Shown in pieces: positions 1 through 6,015 of a stretch of 6,436 nt of DNA. How positions within the stretch are numbered: position 1 is the stretch's first letter; each line of letters opens with the position of its first letter. The position numbers and the translations under genes were made by a program. The notes under the pieces are model-generated. The model was not told the DNA's origin. It ran no database searches and saw only the letters and a program-made list of their open reading frames with translations. Origin of the DNA: Candidatus Kuenenia stuttgartensis (lineage in GTDB: Bacteria > Bacteroidota > Bacteroidia > Flavobacteriales_D > Crocinitomicaceae); NCBI GenBank assembly GCA_943326025.2, contig CALPRR020000145.1:1-6436 (forward strand), read 5' to 3'.

Positions 1-1140
1 TATGGTGTATCAGGAGTAGTTGTAATCCAAGAAAGTCATCTTGCGATTCATACATGGCCAGAATACGGTTATGCTGCTGTTGATTTATTTACATGTGGAG
101 AAATGGATGCATGGATTTCTTTTGACTTTTTAAAAGAAGCATTTCAGGCTAAATCATACTCTGCTATCGAAATGAAAAGAGGTTCAGTTAATTTATTGAA
201 CCGAAATGATTTCGATATGACAACTATGCGTCAAAAAGCGAGTGAATGGAGAAATCCTGAATTCTTCACAAGAAATGTTTGGTTTACTGATAAAGATGAA
301 AATCAAGCCTTATCATTACGCTTTACAGGTGAAGTATTTTACGATGTGCAATCACCTTTCCAAAGAGTAAGAATCATTGAGTCATACAAATATGGTAAAA
401 TGTTAGCATTAGATGATATGGTTATGACTACTATCGAAGATGAATTTCATTACCACGAAATGATTTCTCATCCTGCAATGTTCACACATGGAAATGCTAA
501 AAATATATTAGTAATTGGTGGTGGAGATGGTGGTAGTGTAAGAGAAATTTTACGTCATGAAGGAGTTGAAAAAGTAACAATGGTAGAAATTGACGGTGAA
601 GTAATTAAAGCTTGTAAAGAGCATTTACCTCAAATCGCTGCTGCTTTTGATAATCCTAAATTAGAATTATTAGTAGATGACGGAATTGAATTTATTAAAA
701 ACGCAGCTCCTGAATCTTATGATATTATTATAGTTGATGGTTCTGATCCAGTTGGACCAGCTGAAGGTTTATTCTCAGTTGAATTCTACCAAAACTGTTA
801 CAATGCATTGAAAAAAGACGGTATTATGTTAGCTCAAGGAGAATCTCCTAAATTTAATGAGAAAGCATTTTCTGAATTAAATCATACTTTACAAGGTATT
901 TTCGGGACTGATAAAGCTCCAGTATCTTTATTTTTCGTTCCAACTTACCCAACTGGTATGTGGAGTTTCCAATACGGAATTAAAGGAGATAAGCACCCAA
1001 AAAATATTTCAAATGAATCAGAAATTGATGCGTTTGTAGATGCTAAAGGTTTACGTTATTACAATGCTGATGTTCACAAAGGAAGTTTTGCAACTCCTAA
1101 CTTCGTGAAAAATTTAATCAAAAAAGAACAATATGTCTAA
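1..1140 (+). CDS. SpeD-SpeE fusion: AdoMet decarboxylase / spermidine synthase (5' partial)
   Basis: This is a bifunctional polyamine enzyme whose 5' end lies outside the window. The frame is open from base 1, giving 379 visible residues. Residues 1-66 match the active-site half of bacterial class 1 AdoMet decarboxylase: motif ESHLAIHTWPEYGYAA, with pyruvoyl-forming Ser12, His17 and Cys32 spaced exactly as Ser63/His68/Cys83 of the Thermotoga enzyme. After a linker at about 67-90, residues 91-379 form a full-length spermidine synthase. It has GGGDGG at 173-178 (decarboxylated-AdoMet binding), VEID at 195-198, the DGSDPVGPAEGLF loop with catalytic-type Asp246 and Asp249, QGES at 279-282, and a C-terminal VHKGSFATPNF motif. 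The variant LDDMVMTT, in place of the commoner LDGVVQTT, resembles Bacillus SpeE. The ATG at base 103 is internal, not the start, because conserved SpeD sequence lies upstream in frame. The product is cytoplasmic. The stop overlaps the downstream ureohydrolase start, which implies one transcript. What is inferred is that both activities are intact, since the SpeD N-terminus is not visible. Confidence 0.93.
   Translation, partial: YGVSGVVVIQESHLAIHTWPEYGYAAVDLFTCGEMDAWISFDFLKEAFQAKSYSAIEMKRGSVNLLNRNDFDMTTMRQKASEWRNPEFFTRNVWFTDKDENQALSLRFTGEVFYDVQSPFQRVRIIESYKYGKMLALDDMVMTTIEDEFHYHEMISHPAMFTHGNAKNILVIGGGDGGSVREILRHEGVEKVTMVEIDGEVIKACKEHLPQIAAAFDNPKLELLVDDGIEFIKNAAPESYDIIIVDGSDPVGPAEGLFSVEFYQNCYNALKKDGIMLAQGESPKFNEKAFSELNHTLQGIFGTDKAPVSLFFVPTYPTGMWSFQYGIKGDKHPKNISNESEIDAFVDAKGLRYYNADVHKGSFATPNFVKNLIKKEQYV
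31..36 (+). other. AdoMetDC self-cleavage site (Glu-Ser codons)
   Basis: Codons GAA AGT encode the Glu-Ser pair at which class 1 AdoMet decarboxylases cut themselves, converting the Ser into the pyruvoyl cofactor. The partner residues His (49-51) and Cys (94-96) are at the expected +5 and +20 positions. In this fusion, cleavage would leave the whole spermidine synthase attached to the pyruvoyl-bearing alpha chain. That consequence is inferred from the family mechanism. Confidence 0.85.
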
Positions 1141-2182
1141 AAGCTTCGATCCAAACGGTGTAGGTATTGCAAATGGTAACATTTTCGGTTTTCCTGTAAC
1201 CGAATCTGAAGCAGATATAATCATTATTCCAATTCCATGGGATGCTACGGCATCCTATGGAAAAGGTACAAGCGATGGTCCACAAGTAATTTTGGATGCA
1301 TCAACTCAATTGGATTTTTACCACCCTAAATTATCCAATGCCTGGGAAACGAAAGTATTCCTTACTCCTATCTCAAAAGAATGGAAATCAATCAATGAAA
1401 AACTATGCATTGAAGCTGTTGAATATATTAACTTTTTAGAAGAAGGGGGTGATATTCAATCAGAACCAGCATACCAGCGAACAGTTAGTACAATTAATGA
1501 TGCTTCGAATGCTTTAAAAAACAATTTAAAAGAGAGAGCAAAAGAATTAATTGCAAGCGGAAAGATTGTTGGGGTTTTAGGAGGTGAGCATAGTGTTCCA
1601 TTAGGTTTATTAGAAGCGATTGATGAAAAAGGTGAATCTTTTGGTATCCTTCAAGTAGATGCTCATGCAGACTTAAGAGATGCTTATGAAGGATTCGAAC
1701 AATCACACGCAAGCATCATGTTTAATGCATTGAAACATTGCAAAAACTTAACAAAATTAGTTCAAGTTGGTATTCGTGATGTTGCTAATTCTGAAATAGA
1801 ATTGATTCAAAATAGTAATGGTAGAGTTTCTACTTATTTTGATTGGATTTTAAAAGATGAGCAATTTGAAGGTCAAACTTGGAAAAATCAAGTTGAACGT
1901 ATCATTGCTGATTTACCTCAAAATGTTTACATTTCATTTGATATAGATGGCTTAATGCCTGAACTTTGTCCAAATACAGGGACACCAGTTGCAGGAGGTT
2001 TTAAGTTAGAAGAAATCAATTACTTATTCTTTAAATTAGTTGAAGCTGGTAAAAAAATTGTCGGTTTTGATCTAAATGAAGTCTCTCCAGGTAACGAAGG
2101 TGATTGGGATGCCAATGTTGGAGCTCGAGCACTATGGAATCTAGTTTGTGCTGTTGAGAAAAACAGAAGATTATCTCTTTAA
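1133..2182 (+). CDS. Arginase/agmatinase-family ureohydrolase (probable polyamine pathway)
   Basis: This is a 349-residue manganese ureohydrolase of the arginase/agmatinase/formiminoglutamase superfamily, expected to release urea from a guanidino substrate in the cytoplasm. All six usual metal ligands are visible: His153 (GGEHS), Asp176, His178 and Asp180 (DAHADLRD), and Asp270 and Asp272 (SFDID). Other family signatures are SYGKGTSDGP near 41-50, SHAS at 191-194, TGTP at 282-285 and GFDLNEVSP at 311-319. It is longer than E. coli SpeB (about 306 residues); the extra length lies mainly at about 75-135, before the first metal motif. LMPELCPNTGTP replaces the commoner LDP...APGTGTP, so this is a divergent subgroup. 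The start overlaps the SpeD-SpeE stop by 8 bases, suggesting translational coupling; SpeE and SpeB are also neighbours in Bacillus subtilis. The likely substrate is agmatine (giving putrescine) or N1-aminopropylagmatine (giving spermidine). Arginase activity is less likely from context but is not excluded by sequence. Confidence 0.88.
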   Translation: MSKSFDPNGVGIANGNIFGFPVTESEADIIIIPIPWDATASYGKGTSDGPQVILDASTQLDFYHPKLSNAWETKVFLTPISKEWKSINEKLCIEAVEYINFLEEGGDIQSEPAYQRTVSTINDASNALKNNLKERAKELIASGKIVGVLGGEHSVPLGLLEAIDEKGESFGILQVDAHADLRDAYEGFEQSHASIMFNALKHCKNLTKLVQVGIRDVANSEIELIQNSNGRVSTYFDWILKDEQFEGQTWKNQVERIIADLPQNVYISFDIDGLMPELCPNTGTPVAGGFKLEEINYLFFKLVEAGKKIVGFDLNEVSPGNEGDWDANVGARALWNLVCAVEKNRRLSL

Positions 2183-2204
2183 TAAAAGGTATAAGCTATT
2201 AAAA

Positions 2205-2233
2205 TTGTTTCTATAAATTATTTCTTATATTTG
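2205..2233 (+). promoter_or_regulatory. Bacteroidota-type promoter for the membrane protein gene
   Basis: TATATTTG at 2226-2233 is a perfect match to the TAnnTTTG element of Bacteroidota primary-sigma promoters. A TTG at 2205-2207 lies 18 bases upstream, within the spacing reported for Flavobacterium promoters. The element ends 21 bases before the ATG at 2255, so the leader would be short and A/T-rich with no Shine-Dalgarno sequence. In such AT-rich DNA a chance match is possible, but both boxes and their position fit. Confidence 0.6.
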
Positions 2234-2254
2234 ATAATATGTCTTTAAATTAAA

Positions 2255-2785
2255 ATGATTAAAAAGTTTAATATTATCAATAAAATAGGCTTAATTTTAG
2301 CTATTTCGACTTTCTTTACTGGTGTTATTTTCTATGAATTTACTTCAATTAGTTTAATATTAACAACTCAACTTTTATTAGGATCAATAACATCAATTGC
2401 TGTTTTTTCTGCTTTAAATACTTTACGAATTAAAGAAAATTATTTAACTATTTATCTTTACATATTTGGATACCTAGTTCAAATGTTTCTTTTTGTATCA
2501 CTCTCAAAAACAGAATTATTAAGTGAAACTTGGCATATACAATTAGCGGCAATTCTATTTTTATTATTTACGGCTTTGGATTTTAAACTGACTTTAACAT
2601 CATTTTACAACTATAAAATCACGAAGTGGATATTTAGAATAAGTGCAAGTCTAATAACTATTAGTACTTTATTAAAAATTAATTCATCTATTATTTTGTC
2701 TTCAGGTGTCTTTGTCTTAATGATTTTATCTATACTTTCTTTGTCTTCAAATATTTTTTTAAAAACAAAATCAGAAGAAGATTAA
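2255..2785 (+). CDS. Small polytopic membrane protein of unknown function
   Basis: I do not recognise the family of this 176-residue protein. It is almost entirely hydrophobic and reads as six membrane-spanning segments at about 9-28, 30-54, 63-83, 93-115, 123-140 and 145-168. The loops are short, the N-terminus is Lys-rich (MIKKF) and the tail is charged (KTKSEED). No catalytic motif, cysteine pair or transporter signature is evident. The N-terminal Lys residues suggest a cytoplasmic N-terminus, and an even helix number would put the C-terminus inside as well. It is separated from the ureohydrolase by 72 bases containing its own promoter, so it need not belong to the polyamine operon. Its stop overlaps the stop of the opposing gene. 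The gene is conspicuously A/T-rich: bases 2281-2340 contain 15 G/C in 60, against 21 in 60 at 5101-5160. It is a credible gene given the coherent helix pattern and the promoter. Confidence 0.75.
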   Translation: MIKKFNIINKIGLILAISTFFTGVIFYEFTSISLILTTQLLLGSITSIAVFSALNTLRIKENYLTIYLYIFGYLVQMFLFVSLSKTELLSETWHIQLAAILFLLFTALDFKLTLTSFYNYKITKWIFRISASLITISTLLKINSSIILSSGVFVLMILSILSLSSNIFLKTKSEED

Positions 2786-3267
2786 AATTCAAATTTTGAC
2801 TGCCACCAAAGTGTTTTCCATTTTTCGAATTCATCAATTGAAATTATATTTCCTTCCTTATCAATAAATTCAACATCAGATGTTGTGAAATTTAGTTTAG
2901 CTAATTCAATAGATAAGTCGCTTTTACACCAAAAGGTATAACTGTTATTGTAATTATAAGTACAGTTGTTTATTGTTAATTCTAATCTATTTATTTCTTC
3001 AATATTAGAGGTATTAACTTCTTGAGAATCTTTAATAAATTTACCCGGATAAGCCTCAATTAATCGATCACTTACAATTTTGTAATATTCACACTCAAAC
3101 TGATTACAGTCTATAAATCTAATCACTAAAATATCACTTTTTAAACCAACAATATTACTCCAAGGAAGTGAAATTTCAATTTCTAATTCAAATTCAATTC
3201 TTTGAATACGATGAATTTTAAAGTCATAAAAACTTGAAATGATTTCATATAATTTATCTTGTTTCAT
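2782..3267 (-). CDS. Uncharacterised cytoplasmic protein, 161 residues
   Basis: I do not recognise this gene with confidence. It has no signal peptide or membrane segment, so it is probably cytoplasmic. Residues 20-125 alternate hydrophobic and polar positions in short blocks, consistent with a beta-rich fold, and include Cys54, Cys59, Cys102 and Cys114 without a clear metal-site spacing. The C-terminal 30 residues (DKEGNIISIDEFEKWKTLWW) are acidic and aromatic. Small beta-rich proteins with a similar tail are common hypotheticals in Bacteroidota, and some are suspected immunity proteins, but no toxin gene lies in this window. The start is 17 bases after the NlpC/P60 stop on the same strand, so the two are probably co-transcribed. 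Its stop overlaps the convergent membrane-protein stop. Confidence 0.72.
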   Translation of the reverse strand: MKQDKLYEIISSFYDFKIHRIQRIEFELEIEISLPWSNIVGLKSDILVIRFIDCNQFECEYYKIVSDRLIEAYPGKFIKDSQEVNTSNIEEINRLELTINNCTYNYNNSYTFWCKSDLSIELAKLNFTTSDVEFIDKEGNIISIDEFEKWKTLWWQSKFEF

Positions 3268-3284
3268 AACTTAATTAATTTGAC

Positions 3285-4178
3285 TTATTTGATGTAAGTT
3301 CCAAAAGAATGAATACGATTTAGCCAATACTCAGATTTTTCTAACTCTGTAATAATTACACCTTTAGATGAACTTGAATGAATCATTACTAAAGGCTGAT
3401 CTTTCTCTGAAATAATCATTCCAACATGAGAAATACCCGAACCATTATCAAAAAAAACTAAATCCCCTTTTTGTGCGTTTTTTTGTTTTACTTCAATGCA
3501 TTCTTTTTGCATATCAACAGCTCTTCTTTGAGTATTTACTTTAAATTCTTTAAAAACATAACCTGTAAAACCACTGCAATCAAAACCTTTTGGATCTGAA
3601 CCAGCCCATAAGTATGGTGTCCCAATAAATGTCATTGCGTAATTAGCTAAATCATTACGAATTACCCCAGTTGCTTTATAAGATTTGTTCGCAACTTCTT
3701 TTATTTGACCTTCATTGTCAATCGTTGGAACGAAATCAAATAAATCTTTCATGATTAATTGAAGTTGATTGAAGGTTTCATTGTTTTTGCTTCTTCTTAA
3801 TTCTTCAGACCATGCTAATAAATCATTTTTCAAAAACGCAATTTCATTTTCATGTGCTTGAAAAATCTTTTTACCATCGCCAGATTTTTTTACTTCAGTG
3901 AACAGTTTTTTAGCTTCTAATAAAGCACTTGGATGTTTTGTTAAATAACGTTCATTTTGACAAAGTTGGAACAAACTAATACTTTTATAATAAATTGGTA
4001 ACATCGAAAAATCAAAATCAGGAACATCCAATAAATTATTAGCTTTTCGATAAACTAATTTGTAATGCTGTTGAGCATAAAGCATTTCTAATTTATCAAA
4101 CTCAGGAATTTGAGAAAAAGCTGATATTGAAAACATTCCAATAAAAACAATACTTATTGTTAATTTAATTCTATCCAT
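3285..4178 (-). CDS. Secreted NlpC/P60 (C40) cysteine peptidase, probable peptidoglycan hydrolase
   Basis: This 297-residue exported protein probably cleaves peptidoglycan stem peptides in the periplasm. Residues 1-22 form a signal peptide (hydrophobic core TISIVFIGMFSISAFS, then Gln), with no lipobox cysteine. Residues 25-165 are helical and contain aromatic-rich repeats such as LEMLYAQQHYKLVYRKANNLL, resembling TPR-type helical hairpins, though I cannot confirm a TPR assignment. Residues 172-296 are the NlpC/P60 domain: YAMTFIGTPYLWAGSDPKGFDCSGF carries catalytic Cys201 (written here as landmarks Y180 to F204), GDLVFF is at 238-243, His251 is in ISHVGM, and His267 is in IHSSSSKGV. The Cys-His-His set is intact. 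It is divergent from the S41 protease gene, with 187 bases between them, and is followed by the 161-residue gene 17 bases downstream. The ATG is supported by the signal peptide beginning there. Confidence 0.9.
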   Translation of the reverse strand: MDRIKLTISIVFIGMFSISAFSQIPEFDKLEMLYAQQHYKLVYRKANNLLDVPDFDFSMLPIYYKSISLFQLCQNERYLTKHPSALLEAKKLFTEVKKSGDGKKIFQAHENEIAFLKNDLLAWSEELRRSKNNETFNQLQLIMKDLFDFVPTIDNEGQIKEVANKSYKATGVIRNDLANYAMTFIGTPYLWAGSDPKGFDCSGFTGYVFKEFKVNTQRRAVDMQKECIEVKQKNAQKGDLVFFDNGSGISHVGMIISEKDQPLVMIHSSSSKGVIITELEKSEYWLNRIHSFGTYIK

Positions 4179-4365
4179 GTTTTTAGATTAATACGAAGAA
4201 AATGAAAATTGCTTAATATTTGCAAGTAATTACTTTAATTCATTCAACATTCAAATGTTTATTCATTAATTAACATTTTTTAAATCTCAAATACACAATA
4301 AAAAGTATTTTTAGAAGTATTTACTTATATTTATGTTTTGATTTTCACAATAGCTATACAAGAAT
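4179..4365. promoter_or_regulatory. Divergent intergenic region between NlpC/P60 and S41 protease genes
   Basis: This very A/T-rich, non-coding stretch must carry the promoters for both flanking genes. For the + strand gene the best candidates are TATATTTA (4326-4333, one mismatch to TAnnTTTG) and TATGTTTTG (4332-4340, one extra spacer base). Neither has a TTG at the expected upstream distance. For the minus strand the best candidate is AACATTTG (reverse complement of 4252-4259), mismatched at the first base. No single promoter can be chosen confidently. The region also holds the short palindrome and direct repeat listed separately. Confidence 0.5.
4238..4277. repeat. Short palindrome and imperfect direct repeat in the divergent promoter region
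   Basis: AACATT-CA-AATGTT at 4246-4259 is a perfect 6-base inverted repeat with a 2-base centre. An imperfect direct repeat, ATTCATT followed by AACATT, occurs at 4238-4251 (1-base gap) and again at 4261-4277 (4-base gap). This could be an operator shared by the two divergent genes, but short A/T-rich repeats arise easily by chance here. Confidence 0.35.
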
Positions 4366-5970
4366 ATGACTTATAAATTAATTTCCTTATTATCACTTTT
4401 ATCAATTTCAATTTCATACGCTCAAGTTCAAACGAACAATGTTTCTACAAATCAAAAATTTGATGAAGTATTAATGTATGTCAATAAATTATATGTCGAT
4501 ACTGTTGATGATAAAGCTTTGACAGATGCAGCGATTGTTGCGATGTTAGAAAAATTAGATCCACATAGTACTTATATTTCTAAAGAAGAAGTTGACGATG
4601 CGAATGTAAAAATCGAAGGGAGTTTTGTTGGAATTGGAATTCGTTTTCAAATATTGAAAGATACATTAATGGTTGTAGCTACTATACCAGGCGGGCCATC
4701 TGAGAAATTAGGGATTTTAGCAGGAGATAAAATAATTAAGGTTGAAGATAAGAATATTGCTGGTATTGGATTAAAAAATGCACAAGTTCGAGAAAATTTA
4801 TTGGGTGAATTAGGTTCTAAAGTTCGAGTAGAGATTATAAGAAAAAACGCTAAAAAGCCATTGAATTATGTTATTACACGTGATAAAATTCCTGTAAACT
4901 CAGTAGATTGTTATTATATGGTAACTCCCGAAATTGGTTACATTAAATTAAATAGCTTTTCTCGTTCAACTGTCGAAGAAATTCATAAAAGTGTAAAAGA
5001 ATTAAAAGATAAAGGGATGAAAAACTTAATCTTTGATTTACAAGGAAACGGTGGAGGTCTGTTGTATGCTGCTCAAAAAGTTGCAGATGAATTTTTATCA
5101 AAAGATAAGTTAATCGTTTATTCTGAAGGAAAAGCTCAGCCAAGAAGTGATTTGAGAGCTGGTGATAGAGGAAATTGGGAAAATGGAAACTTGATTATTT
5201 TAACAGATGAATATTCAGCTTCTGCTAGTGAAATTGTTTCAGGTGCAATTCAAGATTGGGACAGAGGTTTAATCGTAGGAAGAAGAACGTATGGAAAAGG
5301 TTTGGTTCAAAGACCAATTGATTTAACAGATGGTTCGCAAATTAGATTAACCATAGCAAGATATTACACACCCGCAGGAAGATTCATTCAAAAACCTTAT
5401 ACTGATTTGGAAGGATATAAAGATGATTTATCAAAAAGATATAAAAATGGCGAATTCCAACATGCAGATTCAATTCATTTACCAGATTCTTTAAAACATT
5501 ATACATTGTTAACAAAAAGAACTGTTTATAATGGTGGTGGAATTATGCCTGATATTTTTGTTCCTCTAGATACCACTGAAATTACTGATTATTTCAGAGA
5601 TATTGTTCAAGGTGGCCATATCAATTCTTTTTCATTAACGTATGTAAACGATAATAGAGATGAAATTTTGAAGATTTACCCTACTTTTCAAGAGTTTAAA
5701 TCTAAGTTTAACAATGATGAAAAATTCATGAAAGCCTTTTTCGATTATGTTAAAAAAGAAGATTCTAAACTAGAATTTAAAGAAACAGAATATAAGACAA
5801 GTGAGAAATTAATTAAATTAAGATTGAAAGCTTATTTAGCTCAAGATCTATGGGGTTACAATGAGTTTTATGAAATTTATAATGATTCAAATGAAATCTT
5901 AACGAAGGCAATAGAAGTTCTTCAAAAGAAAGAATATGAAAAAATGAATTTAGATAATGGAAAGAATTAA
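4366..5970 (+). CDS. S41 family carboxy-terminal processing protease (CtpA/Prc type)
   Basis: This 534-residue serine protease is exported to the periplasm, where the family trims or degrades proteins from their C-termini. Residues 1-19 are a signal peptide (ending ISYA, then Gln). An N-terminal helical segment (30-75, with LDPHSTYIS) leads into a PDZ domain at about 80-162 containing GSFVGIGIRF, PGGPSEKLGILAGDKI and the VRENLLGELGSKV region, which would bind substrate C-termini. The catalytic S41 core spans about 180-345: GYIKLNSFS, LIFDLQGNGGGLL at 221-233, SASASE with nucleophile Ser286, and TYGKGLVQ with Lys311 and Gln315. The 25-residue Ser-Lys spacing and the Lys+4 Gln match E. coli Prc. 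A C-terminal helical region (about 400-530) is typical of Bacteroidota homologues. The length is full and no damage is visible. The start is supported by the signal peptide. The gene is divergent from the NlpC/P60 peptidase and 45 bases upstream of the DUF1573 lipoprotein, with which it may be co-transcribed. Confidence 0.93.
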   Translation: MTYKLISLLSLLSISISYAQVQTNNVSTNQKFDEVLMYVNKLYVDTVDDKALTDAAIVAMLEKLDPHSTYISKEEVDDANVKIEGSFVGIGIRFQILKDTLMVVATIPGGPSEKLGILAGDKIIKVEDKNIAGIGLKNAQVRENLLGELGSKVRVEIIRKNAKKPLNYVITRDKIPVNSVDCYYMVTPEIGYIKLNSFSRSTVEEIHKSVKELKDKGMKNLIFDLQGNGGGLLYAAQKVADEFLSKDKLIVYSEGKAQPRSDLRAGDRGNWENGNLIILTDEYSASASEIVSGAIQDWDRGLIVGRRTYGKGLVQRPIDLTDGSQIRLTIARYYTPAGRFIQKPYTDLEGYKDDLSKRYKNGEFQHADSIHLPDSLKHYTLLTKRTVYNGGGIMPDIFVPLDTTEITDYFRDIVQGGHINSFSLTYVNDNRDEILKIYPTFQEFKSKFNNDEKFMKAFFDYVKKEDSKLEFKETEYKTSEKLIKLRLKAYLAQDLWGYNEFYEIYNDSNEILTKAIEVLQKKEYEKMNLDNGKN

Positions 5971-6015
5971 TCTTTTTTAACAATAAATTTTAATTATTTG
6001 TAAAATCAAAATCAG

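Noticed and set aside
103..105. ATG as the start of the spermidine synthase gene
   Set aside because: Bases 1-102 are open in the same frame and encode highly conserved SpeD active-site sequence, so this Met is internal.
1494..1712. Minus-strand open frame of 72 codons inside the ureohydrolase gene
   Set aside because: It lies wholly antisense to conserved metal-binding motifs, has a low-complexity Leu/His-rich translation, and has no promoter or homology signal.
2183..2204. Terminator after the ureohydrolase gene
   Set aside because: No GC-bearing stem followed by a T run is visible; partial read-through into the membrane-protein gene cannot be excluded.
2782..3267. Polymorphic-toxin immunity gene
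   Set aside because: The C-terminal pattern is only loosely reminiscent of small suspected immunity proteins, and no toxin or secretion gene is present in the window, so it is left as uncharacterised.
4943..5143. Minus-strand open frame of 66 codons inside the S41 protease gene
   Set aside because: It is antisense to the conserved catalytic core and its translation has no recognisable features; it is a shadow of the real gene.
5981..6000. Imperfect hairpin (CAATAAATT / AATTATTTG) as a terminator after the S41 protease gene
   Set aside because: The stem is all A/T except one pair, has two internal mismatches and is not followed by a T run, so it is too weak to call.
5991..6000. TAATTATTTG as a promoter for the DUF1573 lipoprotein gene
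   Set aside because: The TA and TTTG are four bases apart rather than two, there is no TTG at the right upstream distance, and it lies only 15 bases from the ATG.
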